NCBI GenBank assembly: GCA_937884385.1
Contig: CALGCW010000122.1
Coordinates: 1 to 42,114 of the forward strand
Direction of reading: 5' to 3'
Origin: an uncultured Clostridia bacterium
GTDB lineage: Bacteria > Bacillota > Clostridia > Oscillospirales > CAG-272
Length of the DNA: 42,114 nucleotides
A program made the translations under genes and the position numbers. Below, one piece after another: positions 1-7,526 of this stretch. Each line of letters begins with the position of its first letter. Within the stretch, counting starts at the first letter, position 1. Under the pieces are notes generated by a model. That model did no database searches. It was not told the origin of the DNA and was given only the letters and a program-made list of their open reading frames with translations.

Positions 1-1598
1 AAACGGAAGATTACAACCCTGTTATCATTAGCGGTTTCGGTATTGTAAAATGCCTTCAGAGCTGCCACGTCGTCCTCTTTAACTAAAAGCCTTTGTGAGA
101 TGGCTGAATTAGTGCCAATAAGGTCGCCCGCTTCAAGAATATGGATAGGCTTTACTCCCTTGTGTTGTTCGTCTGTTGTGGGCCACGAAAAACCGTAGTC
201 CCAAAGCTTGTCCCACCAAGAGTGATTACTGTCATAGCTAAGTAAATCGAAAGTGTCCCCCATGTCTATGGTCTTATCGTTATAGCCCATAGTTCTGCCG
301 GAGTCAACGCTATCCTCGAACAAGTCCTTGCTAAGCTGTCTGCCGTTGCAATCTACGTAGCCGTGACCCAAGTTGTTTGAATAGTTATATATCCAATCTC
401 TCACTACGCTGCTTGATACACTACCTGCAACCGGATCAGAAGATAAGAAGTCAAATACTCCACCAACATCTGTTACAGGTGCGTAGAAAGCATAAGGCAT
501 AATTGTTGATTGCTTATCTGTTTGGCTGACAGAAAAGATAGAGCCGAAGGACGTGTACTGTGTATCCAAATTTACGTTATATACCCAATGATAATCGTGG
601 TACGTTGGAATACCGGGACCGGTAGATGCCCTTCCGTCATAGCCCGAATAGATTTTGACGGGTACGCTTGAGCTATACTGTCCTACATCAGTTCCTACAT
701 ACTGTAAAAGCTGATTATAGAAGTCCTGATTGCTTGTAATGGTAGCCATCTTGGTCTTGTACTCCCACCACTCGGCTCGGATCTTCTGAAGGTTTCCGTA
801 TTGCTCGAATACTCTTTCGGGTACGGAGAAATATACTGTGTTTACCTCGTTGTAATAGTCCTCGCCCTTGTCGGATACGCCCGTTCTGTAGTTGGTATGA
901 TGAACTGATAGCTTTAAGGTTTCAAGCTCCTCTACAACACAGTTAAGATTGGAGTCTGCCTCTTTGTCGGGACCAAAGCCCTTGGCATAGCCTGAGAAGA
1001 TATAAGTTCCACCTACAAAGTATTCGGTGGCATTGGTATCTCCCTTAGTCTTAAGCTCAATACCTGTAATATCGTATCGTCTTGCATTGGAGTTGACTCT
1101 ATCATAAAAGGTAGTGCCGTTGATCTCCTTCTCAACCACCTTAAACTTATAAAATAGGTTCTTGTAGTTGCCGGATTCAACGGTATTACAGAACTGAAGA
1201 TTGAACTTATCGTACCTTGTAGGTACACCCTTGCTATCGTAAGCAGTAGCCATTTGGATTTTATTCGCACCGCTGCTTGTATCTATATCAAGGTTTCTTG
1301 GATTATAGATGTAAAGATATAGACCGTAATGGTCGAGATTATCCGACTCAAAGGAGTAGCAATATTCAACCATTGTAATTAGCTTAATATCTAACTGCTC
1401 TGAGTACGGATAATCTGTTATATCAAATAACTGACCGTTAACAGTTGAGGATTCGAGGTCGTCAAGGACGTTAGTTTTGCTAAAATCCGTAACGACCTCT
1501 TTCTTCACGGTTGCAGCATTAGCTACTACCGTAAATACCGATAGTAAGATGCATACGATTAAGGAAAGACATAATGCCTTTATTGTTTTAGTTCTCAT
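1..1598 (-). CDS. Large secreted protein of unknown function, C-terminus outside window
   Basis: An open frame runs from an ATG at 1598 to the left edge without a stop, giving at least 532 codons. The first 28 or so residues are a Sec signal peptide: a basic start (MRTKTIK), a hydrophobic core and an ANA-A cleavage site. The mature part is rich in Tyr, Asn and Asp, mostly beta by composition, with no motif I recognise. An in-frame ATG at 1604 directly abuts the ribosome binding site AAGGAGGGG (1605-1613), so 1598, six bases further on, is the likely start. The binding site overlaps the stop codon of the preceding gene, so this is the distal gene of the operon. It is probably a surface or adhesion component. 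A C-terminal anchor could lie outside the window. Confidence 0.8.
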   Translation of the reverse strand, partial: MRTKTIKALCLSLIVCILLSVFTVVANAATVKKEVVTDFSKTNVLDDLESSTVNGQLFDITDYPYSEQLDIKLITMVEYCYSFESDNLDHYGLYLYIYNPRNLDIDTSSGANKIQMATAYDSKGVPTRYDKFNLQFCNTVESGNYKNLFYKFKVVEKEINGTTFYDRVNSNARRYDITGIELKTKGDTNATEYFVGGTYIFSGYAKGFGPDKEADSNLNCVVEELETLKLSVHHTNYRTGVSDKGEDYYNEVNTVYFSVPERVFEQYGNLQKIRAEWWEYKTKMATITSNQDFYNQLLQYVGTDVGQYSSSVPVKIYSGYDGRASTGPGIPTYHDYHWVYNVNLDTQYTSFGSIFSVSQTDKQSTIMPYAFYAPVTDVGGVFDFLSSDPVAGSVSSSVVRDWIYNYSNNLGHGYVDCNGRQLSKDLFEDSVDSGRTMGYNDKTIDMGDTFDLLSYDSNHSWWDKLWDYGFSWPTTDEQHKGVKPIHILEAGDLIGTNSAISQRLLVKEDDVAALKAFYNTETANDNRVVIFR

Positions 1599-1611
1599 AT
1601 GCATCCCCTCC

Positions 1612-2181
1612 TTAGAACAGGATCTCTTCGGGAAGAACTATCTCGTCAAGGATCGGAGCAGTCTTCAGATAGATTGTAATCTTAGAATCCTGAGTTGTTG
1701 ACTTAACCGTCATAATGAAGAACTCTGCGTGCTCCGGGACACTCTCGGGTATTTCTACCTCAGCTCCATTATGTCTTTCAATAAGTATGGTCTCAATGGA
1801 ATAAAGACCATCTACAGTAAAGAAATCCTCATATTCAACAACGTCAAAGAAGCCGGTATAGTCTGTATCGCCGTTGAACTCGTATTCCTCACCATCCACG
1901 GTATAGGTAAAGGAGTATTTATCATTTCCTTTAATTTCTACGTCGTAAGCGTTCTTTTTGCTCTCATCGAAGGTATAGTGTACGTCAAATCTATTCTCTT
2001 CGAACTGATTAAGAACAAAACCGGAAGTGGTATCCATTATTGTCTGATCACCATAAGTAAGGTAGAACGTGGCAAAGTCGTGGGTACCACCCCCGGTGAA
2101 GTGAATTATGAGTCCAAGTGCGCCTACGAGCAGAAGCAAAGAAATGACAGCGACAATAATTGTTTTTACGTTACTACTCAT
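1612..2181 (-). CDS. Single-pass membrane protein, 189 aa, unknown function
   Basis: The protein has a short cytoplasmic start, one hydrophobic segment at about residues 6-28 and an acidic extracytoplasmic domain of about 160 residues rich in beta-forming, Tyr and Phe residues. No catalytic motif is visible. A strong AAGGAGGGG lies 8 bases before the ATG. It sits between the Ig-like membrane protein and the large secreted protein in one operon, with gaps under 20 bases, so the three probably assemble together at the cell surface. The missing signal-peptidase site and the retained helix suggest a membrane-tethered protein rather than a released one. I do not recognise the family. Confidence 0.75.
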   Translation of the reverse strand: MSSNVKTIIVAVISLLLLVGALGLIIHFTGGGTHDFATFYLTYGDQTIMDTTSGFVLNQFEENRFDVHYTFDESKKNAYDVEIKGNDKYSFTYTVDGEEYEFNGDTDYTGFFDVVEYEDFFTVDGLYSIETILIERHNGAEVEIPESVPEHAEFFIMTVKSTTQDSKITIYLKTAPILDEIVLPEEILF

Positions 2182-2200
2182 TCCTTGCTCCCCTCCTTAA

Positions 2201-3259
2201 TTAGAAAGTAAGGCTGGACTCGTCAAGGCTTACACTTACAACCGCATCAGAGTCAAAGACGATCTTTACAGTAGCAGTAAGACCGGAAGTGTTCTTTACA
2301 ACAACGGTTACGCCGCAAACCTCACCCTCGATAGCACTGTAGAAGTAATCGTCATACATTGTCTCGGAAGAGGTTTCGCTATAGTTAGTGTAAAGACCGC
2401 TAACGTTAGGGATATTTACCTTAAGGGTAGAACCGGAAATAGTTGCAGTAAAATCATCCTTATAGGTAGTAAGAGGGGTCTTAACTACACTGGACCAATC
2501 TATTGTACCATCACCGTAATCGCACTGAGAACCTGCCATGATGTTACCGAAAGGTGTAACGGAAACTATGGAATAGTTCTTATAGGTGGTACCTACAGAG
2601 TTGAAGATATTACCGAGGTTAATATCGAAGTTGTAGGTTGTACGACTGAACATAGGAACCTTATAGTTGCCACTCATATCTCTGTCAAGAGTGGAGTTAG
2701 TTACTGTCATAGTGGTAGGAATACCTACGAACTTAACAGTACACTTTGCAGTATGACCGCCATCTCTTGTGGTTACGGTAATAACAGCGTTACCGGGAAG
2801 AGCCTTAAAGCATCTTACCTCGCACACACGAGAGCCTGCATAAGTGGGATTTACAGTAATATACTGTGCGATATCTGCTGTCTGAGATGTAGATTCCCAA
2901 GCAACAGTCCAATCTACAAGAATGTTACTTGCAGTATTGGGGAAAATGGTAGCAGTAAGCTCCTGAGCTACGTATGTTTCAGCAACGGTAGCTACACCTG
3001 CGTCAGGATTAGCCATAAGACGAGGAGAAGATGCGTGAATCTTAACACGGGACATTGCCGATGCTTCAACATCGGTTTCAAAATCCTCTGCCTTAAGCAT
3101 ACCCGTTGCACCGTCGAGGTCATAGTGAGCCTCTTCGAGATTATTGATAGCCTTAGTCTGTGCAATATCCATAGCCACCGAAGCGAATACTCCTGCAAAG
3201 AGGAGTACCACAGCTACGGCGAGTGCTATGAATCTCTGGTTTTCATTAAGTTTAGTCAT
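2201..3259 (-). CDS. Single-pass membrane protein with Ig-like beta domains, 352 aa
   Basis: An N-terminal basic stretch is followed by one hydrophobic helix at about residues 10-31, then a helical acidic linker and a long Ser/Thr/Val-rich extracytoplasmic region. Residues about 95-180 resemble bacterial Ig-like (Big2-type) domains: alternating hydrophobics, an ITVTTRDGG turn and a TAKCTVKF strand. The C-terminal half looks like one or two further beta sandwiches. The N-terminus (MTKLNENQRFIALAVAV) is somewhat pilin- or archaellin-like, but no prepilin peptidase motif is evident. It lies in the middle of the unknown operon beside two other surface proteins. The best guess is a structural or adhesive surface component. 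The Ig assignment is inferred from sequence character only. Confidence 0.75.
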   Translation of the reverse strand: MTKLNENQRFIALAVAVVLLFAGVFASVAMDIAQTKAINNLEEAHYDLDGATGMLKAEDFETDVEASAMSRVKIHASSPRLMANPDAGVATVAETYVAQELTATIFPNTASNILVDWTVAWESTSQTADIAQYITVNPTYAGSRVCEVRCFKALPGNAVITVTTRDGGHTAKCTVKFVGIPTTMTVTNSTLDRDMSGNYKVPMFSRTTYNFDINLGNIFNSVGTTYKNYSIVSVTPFGNIMAGSQCDYGDGTIDWSSVVKTPLTTYKDDFTATISGSTLKVNIPNVSGLYTNYSETSSETMYDDYFYSAIEGEVCGVTVVVKNTSGLTATVKIVFDSDAVVSVSLDESSLTF

Positions 3260-3281
3260 TTGTTTTGATACCTCCTTTTAA

Positions 3282-3524
3282 TTACATCTTGATCTTGGAT
3301 TTGCCCTGATTGTACTGAGCCATGTACTTATCTACAATTCTACGGGACTTAATACCCTTCTTGTAGCCTTCTGCCGCCTTAGAGCGAGCACCCATACGCT
3401 TGGGGATGAGATACGCATCATCCCAACCCTTTGCAAAACCGATATCATAGGCGTCCATGAGATCGGACTTTCTACGAGACATCTGTCTCGGACCTGTGGT
3501 CTTTTTTAAACTGATTTTACTCAT
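3282..3524 (-). CDS. Small basic protein with YxxGxxxG motif, 80 aa
   Basis: This is a Lys/Arg-rich protein with no membrane segment. It contains the motif YDIGFAKGWDDAY at residues 26-38, followed by a helical basic tail (AAEGYKKGIKSRR). The 90-aa protein at 5458-5730 carries a matching YQLGMRSGY motif with a similar basic helix after it, so the two look paralogous. The start has a good AAGGAGG nine bases upstream. Between two membrane proteins, a small basic protein might bind nucleic acid or act as a scaffold, but nothing in the sequence decides this. Confidence 0.7.
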   Translation of the reverse strand: MSKISLKKTTGPRQMSRRKSDLMDAYDIGFAKGWDDAYLIPKRMGARSKAAEGYKKGIKSRRIVDKYMAQYNQGKSKIKM

Positions 3525-3553
3525 ACGTGAGTACCTCCTTTATAAAATTTTTA

Positions 3554-4963
3554 TTAGTTTGTGGTGTCGGCATTATCTGCCTCTTTTGCATAAACAGCCT
3601 TGAGCATTCTTGCAAAGTGGTCTGTAATGAGGTCCATACCTGCTTCGTTGGGATGGAGACCGTCATTAGTGTACTTAGCATACTCATAGCCTTCGATAGC
3701 AGCGATATCTACGAGATAACAATCGAAGTATTCTGCTATCTTTCTGATTTCTGCGTTATACTCGTCGAGAAGTGCTGTGTACTTATTAGTACCGTTTGCA
3801 GGGAGAGTGAAGATAAACACGTCAGCATCTCCGTATCTCTCGGTCATCTTGTGAATCATAATTGCATACGCTTCAGCAAAAGACTTAGGAGTGATATATC
3901 CATTCTCTTCGGTATAAATATCTGCAAGCTCGTTGAACTCACCACAGTTCAGACCTGCATTGAAATCATTGATACCGATGTAAACTGCAATTACATCGGG
4001 GTTTGTACCGGAATTGTCACCGGTGTTATCGTGGAGCTGAACACATCTGTCGATATATGCAGCACCGTTGTTGTTGAGAACACGGGAGCCGGACCAAGAG
4101 TTATTTACGAGTACGTCCATATTCGTATAATCTGCGGTCTGCTTCCACCATGTTTCATCAGCAGCATCAATATCTGCCTTGGGGTAATACACGGCATTGG
4201 AGCCGATGGTGTTGTTTGTGGTTGATGCATTATTGCTTAAACCCGAATAGGTAGAAATGCTATCTCCGAGAATGGAGAGCTTCTTACCCTCAAGATCTAC
4301 GTAATCATCGGTATAAATACCGTAGTAGATACTCTGTGTTGCCTGAAGCTTACCTGCATTTGCGAGGTCATATACAAAGTCGTTAAGATGACCGTTTGCA
4401 TAGCAACAGATAACGGGATCGTCAGACTTCATAAATGCAAGAGTTTCGTCCTCATCTACATAGATATTAAGGTTAGAAACGTCAATAGTGATCCACTTAT
4501 TTACGGTAGTACCGGTAAGCTCTTCCTTGGGAAGATAGATCTTATACTGACGGTACGCAAAATCTGTTACGTCACCGCCTACCTTAACTGCTTCTGACTT
4601 TACTACCCAGAGGGTAAAATACTGATTTTCGTCAACAGCCTTAACTGTACCTACGGGTGCGTCGATCTTGGTAATCTTCTTGCCGGAGAAGAGAGTGGTA
4701 TCCGTATATGCGTAAGGTGCTACCTGCATATTATCTCTAAGGGTGAGATTTGCGATAGGAAAATCTTCCTTAAAATTAGTACCGAACGTGGGATTATACT
4801 CTGTCTCGGGGAATACGATAGGCTCGTCCACGGGATCATCGGGAGTGAAGATATCCTCGAAGGGATTTTCACCGTTACCGCCGAACCAAGTGGCAAGACC
4901 ACCTACGAGAAGAATAACCAAAAGTATAGATGCAATAATTGCTATAATACTTCCTTTGCTCAT
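3554..4963 (-). CDS. Membrane-tethered SGNH/GDSL-type hydrolase, 469 aa
   Basis: One hydrophobic helix at about residues 5-27 anchors the protein, followed by a Pro/Asp-rich linker and a roughly 150-residue beta region. A SGNH hydrolase domain follows at about 225-460. All four signature blocks are visible: block I LSILGDSIS with the nucleophile Ser235, block II NNSWSGSR, block III YIGINDFN and block V DGLHPNE with Asp434 and His437. The family removes acyl or acetyl groups from lipids, polysaccharides or peptidoglycan. Here the active site should face outward. Within the unknown operon it is the only recognisable enzyme and could deacetylate a wall or surface polymer. No polysaccharide genes adjoin it, so the substrate is open. 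Confidence 0.88.
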   Translation of the reverse strand: MSKGSIIAIIASILLVILLVGGLATWFGGNGENPFEDIFTPDDPVDEPIVFPETEYNPTFGTNFKEDFPIANLTLRDNMQVAPYAYTDTTLFSGKKITKIDAPVGTVKAVDENQYFTLWVVKSEAVKVGGDVTDFAYRQYKIYLPKEELTGTTVNKWITIDVSNLNIYVDEDETLAFMKSDDPVICCYANGHLNDFVYDLANAGKLQATQSIYYGIYTDDYVDLEGKKLSILGDSISTYSGLSNNASTTNNTIGSNAVYYPKADIDAADETWWKQTADYTNMDVLVNNSWSGSRVLNNNGAAYIDRCVQLHDNTGDNSGTNPDVIAVYIGINDFNAGLNCGEFNELADIYTEENGYITPKSFAEAYAIMIHKMTERYGDADVFIFTLPANGTNKYTALLDEYNAEIRKIAEYFDCYLVDIAAIEGYEYAKYTNDGLHPNEAGMDLITDHFARMLKAVYAKEADNADTTN

Positions 4964-5054
4964 TTGAATTAAAATTCCTCCTTGTTGTTAAATTGTTTGT
5001 TTTTGTAAACTTTGGCTTACAAATACGCACTTGCAAGCCAAAGTCATGTGATTG

Positions 5055-5432
5055 TTATGCCTTTACGCTCTGTGCGAGAAGCATATTGAGAAGAGCCTTA
5101 TCAGACTGACGTGCAGGCTTGATTGCACACTCGTAAACTTCACCGTTTTCATCTACGGTACGTACGAGAGTCTTATTACCGGATACGGTTCTACCGCTGG
5201 CATCCTTGAACTCGAAGGGCTCAAGAACGAACTCAGCCTTCATCTGATTACCGAATACGATGTCAAGCACCATATAGCCGTTGAAGTCTGCCTTTGCTCC
5301 GTCTGCAGGGGGCATGATGGCGATCCTTACGTCTCTACCACGAATGTTACCCTTAATAAAATAAGCGAAATACTCCTTATCATTCTTTGTGTAGCTTTCT
5401 CTTTCTACAAAAATCTTTCTTTCCTTTGACAT
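5055..5432 (-). CDS. Hypothetical protein, 125 aa
   Basis: This is a soluble protein of alternating beta strands, with a basic start (MSKERKIFVERES) and a repeated pattern of short strands ending in an Ala/Leu-rich C-terminal helix (DKALLNMLLAQ). There is no signal peptide or membrane segment. Strand-rich small proteins of this shape include OB-fold single-strand DNA-binding proteins, but I see no decisive residues, so that is only a possibility. It is expressed with the neighbouring small basic 90-aa protein; the gap is 25 bases and AAGGAGG precedes the ATG. Confidence 0.7.
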   Translation of the reverse strand: MSKERKIFVERESYTKNDKEYFAYFIKGNIRGRDVRIAIMPPADGAKADFNGYMVLDIVFGNQMKAEFVLEPFEFKDASGRTVSGNKTLVRTVDENGEVYECAIKPARQSDKALLNMLLAQSVKA

Positions 5433-5457
5433 AAAAACTTTTCCTCCTTTTTAATTT

Positions 5458-5730
5458 TTACTTTTTCTTTGTGCCTTTTTGTCTGGAAATTGCTCTTGCT
5501 TCAGCCTTTGTCTTGCCTTCCTCAAGGGCTTTCTTGTACTTATACATGCCTGCGTGGTCGGACTGACACTGAAGATAGCCGGATCTCATACCAAGCTGAT
5601 ACTCGGTAAGCTCCTTGCCTTCGTTGGGACCGTAGGTATGGACTTTAGCCTTACGATCTTTGGCGTAACCCTCAGCACGCTTGGAGGGCTTGGTCCAACG
5701 CCTTTCTGAATTGTAATTTGCTTTTGCCAT
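5458..5730 (-). CDS. Small basic protein with YxxGxxxG motif, 90 aa
   Basis: This very Lys/Arg-rich protein contains YQLGMRSGY at residues 44-52, matching the YDIGFAKGW motif of the 80-aa protein at 3282-3524. A highly charged helix (KALEEGKTKAEARAISR) and a poly-Lys tail follow. It has no membrane segment. It is the first gene after a 261-base gap in the operon and has an AAGGAG site. A nucleic-acid-binding or packaging role would fit the composition but is not shown. Confidence 0.7.
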   Translation of the reverse strand: MAKANYNSERRWTKPSKRAEGYAKDRKAKVHTYGPNEGKELTEYQLGMRSGYLQCQSDHAGMYKYKKALEEGKTKAEARAISRQKGTKKK

Positions 5731-5991
5731 TTCGTTTTCTCCTTTTGAATGATTTTGATGCCCGTCAAGCCGATAGCTAAGCCGAAAAAATGGTGTGGTA
5801 TTAAATTATTAAGTTGTAAATTTGTAATCGTAGCACTTTTTTGAAACACTCGTTTCGGGCGATTCCTCTTATCGTTAGGTGGCCACCTTATCTCTTGCAA
5901 GAAACGCTCAGAAGGGAGCATCGCAAATATTACTGTGCTTTTTAATTACATTTATTAAATAACCCGAAGATATTTAATCACTGTTAGGTTC
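5731..5991 (-). other. 261-base non-coding gap inside the operon, possible structured leader
   Basis: Elsewhere in this operon the gaps are 3 to 91 bases, mostly under 30. This gap has no credible gene. Read on the minus strand it starts with an AT-rich hairpin closed by a C(UUCG)G tetraloop (about 5953-5976). It then has a 10-base palindrome GGTGGCCACC and a small GAAACGAGTGTTTC hairpin, and a second half with two related CGGCTTAGC/CGGCTTGAC segments before the 90-aa gene. There is no poly-T run typical of a terminator. It may be a structured 5' leader, an RNA gene or an internal promoter region. Confidence 0.35.
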
Positions 5992-6276
5992 TTAATCGAC
6001 CTTAAGAGCTTCGAAATCTACGTAATTTCTTATATACATAGAAGTCTTGATACGCTTGCCGTTAATACTTTTGCCTCTGAATGCAAACGCTTCTTCGTAG
6101 AGCCTGTCTATCTCAGGAGTTCTGAGATAATACGTATCCTCGCTAAGCGTTCTCATAATATAGGTAGAAGTATCACTAGAAAAGCGTATACGCTGCTTTA
6201 CAATAAAGTTATCCGTACGATATATGTTTTCTGTATTGGATATAACCTCGTCGCAAAAATTATCTAAAGTAAGCAT
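5992..6276 (-). CDS. Hypothetical protein, 94 aa
   Basis: A short soluble protein with no signal peptide or membrane helix and no recognised motif. It is Tyr- and Arg-rich (TYYLRTPEIDRLYEEAFAF) with mixed helix and strand. It overlaps nothing, starts four bases after the stop of the HTH gene at 6280 and has AAGGAGG before the ATG, so it is clearly cotranscribed. The strong ribosome site and position argue for a real gene rather than chance. Confidence 0.65.
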   Translation of the reverse strand: MLTLDNFCDEVISNTENIYRTDNFIVKQRIRFSSDTSTYIMRTLSEDTYYLRTPEIDRLYEEAFAFRGKSINGKRIKTSMYIRNYVDFEALKVD

Positions 6277-6279
6277 TTT

Positions 6280-6594
6280 TTATTCCTCCTTGTTTTCTTT
6301 TTTGTCAAATTCGTATTTGAGATAGTTACAGAGCTTGGTATTAAGCTTTTTGATAAAATCCTTGCCTACCTTCCATTTTTCAGCAAGCTCGGACTGCGTG
6401 TTATTGCTAACGTAAAGTCCGGTATACACAGCATAGAACTGTACGGGAGCTTTTTTAATAATCTCGCTGTAACGTTCAATTTTGTCTGTGATATGCTGCG
6501 GGGGAATGAGTTTTGAACCTAACTTCAACGATTCAACCAATGCGTAATAGTAACGAATTTCTTTAAGATCGTTTTTGATTTCCTTAATTGTCAT
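6280..6594 (-). CDS. Small HTH protein, sigma-70 region 4 / ArpU-like, 104 aa
   Basis: The protein starts with a helical region of about 50 residues. A segment resembling a sigma-70 region 4 helix-turn-helix follows (TQSELAEKWKVGKDFIKKLNTKLCNYL, with the recognition helix around GKDFIKKL). Proteins of this size and layout are common in prophages and conjugative elements, where they act as late-gene or replication regulators. It is the second gene of the unknown operon, directly after another HTH protein, so it may drive or tune the downstream genes. The family assignment rests on pattern only. Confidence 0.55.
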   Translation of the reverse strand: MTIKEIKNDLKEIRYYYALVESLKLGSKLIPPQHITDKIERYSEIIKKAPVQFYAVYTGLYVSNNTQSELAEKWKVGKDFIKKLNTKLCNYLKYEFDKKENKEE

Positions 6595-6608
6595 TTATAT
6601 ACCTCCTG

Positions 6609-6938
6609 TTATTTATTTCTCGGATTGCTATATTTACGAATTATTGAAGCCATAAGCTTTTGCTGATCGTCATCGAGCGTTGGCATAATTGATTCAAGTA
6701 ACCCTTTTTCTTCAGAACTTAAATATCGCTTGCCGAGATAGTAATCGTTGGCTATGTAAACACCGCCGTCATATTTGCCACACACGGTATACACCGGGTA
6801 AGATAAGGAAAGCTCTAAAACATCTCTGCGAATTGTGCTGAGTGACACGGAAAAATGGAATGCCAAATTTTCAAGCGTCGATTGACGGACTTCACATAAA
6901 TGCTCAAGCAGCGCTTGTCGCCGTTCATTTGCTTTCAC
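6609..6938 (-). CDS. DeoR-type HTH transcriptional regulator, 109 aa
   Basis: Residues 1-45 form a DeoR/HTH_11-type winged helix: RRQALLEHLCEVRQSTLENLAFHF, then SVSLSTIRRDVLEL as recognition helix. Only about 60 residues follow, so the sugar-binding domain of full DeoR proteins is absent. The start is GTG, chosen because GGAGG lies eight bases upstream; an ATG 12 bases further in has no better site. It is the first gene of the operon and lies 43 bases downstream of a strong inverted repeat (6981-7009). Autoregulation by this protein is plausible. Confidence 0.75.
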   Translation of the reverse strand: MKANERRQALLEHLCEVRQSTLENLAFHFSVSLSTIRRDVLELSLSYPVYTVCGKYDGGVYIANDYYLGKRYLSSEEKGLLESIMPTLDDDQQKLMASIIRKYSNPRNK

Positions 6939-6970
6939 TTATCTCACCTCCTTTTGCCTTCGATGGCTAT

Positions 6971-7009
6971 ATTATCGCAGTTAACCTGTTCACCTTTTGA
7001 ACAGGTTAA
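6971..7009 (-). promoter_or_regulatory. Inverted-repeat operator with weak promoter for the region-1 operon
   Basis: TTAACCTGTTC and GAACAGGTTAA are perfect 11-base arms (6981-6991 and 6999-7009) around a 7-base centre. On the minus strand an extended -10-like TGCGATAAT follows directly, so a bound protein would cover the -35 area. A nearly identical repeat with the same 7-base centre occurs at 23675-23703. Which protein binds is not known. Confidence 0.65.
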
Positions 7010-7040
7010 AAAAGTTTTTTAAAAAATTTTTGATTTTTTG

Positions 7041-7105
7041 TGAAAAAGAAAAAACCGTGACAAACAGTAATCCCTTTAATATGGGAAAACTGTTCATCAC
7101 GGCTT
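7041..7105 (-). terminator. Rho-independent terminator after the zinc-ribbon gene
   Basis: An imperfect hairpin (arms about 7053-7069 and 7088-7105, pairing AAGCCGTGATGAACAGT with ACTGTTTGTCACGGTT on the minus strand) is followed by TTTTTTCTTTTT. A second small UUCG hairpin lies just before it (about 7121-7136). It separates the lexA/zinc-ribbon unit from the operon beginning at 6938. Confidence 0.65.
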
Positions 7106-7208
7106 CAAAGAGCTGTCTTTCACACCCGAAGGTGTCTTAATGAACACTTATTTATAAAGATTGAAGATAGGATTTACTAGGACGCTGTTTCAGTCCGACC
7201 TACTTGTG

Positions 7209-7409
7209 CTATATAAACGTATGTATTCTGTTGTCGGGAATAACTCGTATCACGGTTTCTTTTTTTGCTTTTCGGTGCTTGCCGAAAAGAACCACCTTGC
7301 ATTTGTCGCATTGAATACGGGTTCCACCACTTTCATCCTTATATCCAATAACTTTATGACCGCAGTTAGGGCAGTACATAGTTACCGGAGTCAGATTAGA
7401 AAATCCCAT
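7209..7409 (-). CDS. Small zinc-ribbon protein, 66 aa
   Basis: Two CxxC pairs (MYCPNCGHKVIG and IQCDKCKVVLFG) spaced about 20 residues apart form a classic zinc-beta-ribbon, followed by a basic tail. Such Com- or rubredoxin-like small proteins often bind nucleic acid or act as transcription accessories in mobile elements. The upstream ATG at 7415 is only two bases from GGAGG, so the second in-frame ATG at 7409, eight bases away, is preferred. It lies downstream of the lexA-like gene on the same strand and may be part of its transcript. Confidence 0.65.
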   Translation of the reverse strand: MGFSNLTPVTMYCPNCGHKVIGYKDESGGTRIQCDKCKVVLFGKHRKAKKETVIRVIPDNRIHTFI

Positions 7410-7526
7410 TTTCATAACCTCCTTCTCCCCAATCGTGAATACGTCAGAAGTGTTTTTAGCAAACTACCAAAAAGGGTAGGGGATTCCTATATAGGAGCAA
7501 GCTATCCTTCGTATTCTAAAGACCAT

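Noticed and set aside
3527..4225. 232-codon open frame opposite the SGNH hydrolase
   Set aside because: It is a mirror of the hydrolase gene. The hydrolase has all catalytic blocks, a ribosome site and operon context; the mirror has none.
5586..5921. Minus-strand frame that would fill the gap 5731-5921
   Set aside because: It overlaps half of the well-supported 90-aa gene in another frame, has no ribosome site and its composition is unlike the neighbours.
1..6938. Interpretation of region 1 as a filamentous or tailed prophage
   Set aside because: No capsid, portal, terminase, Zot-type ATPase or replication initiator is visible in the portion seen; kept as unassigned.
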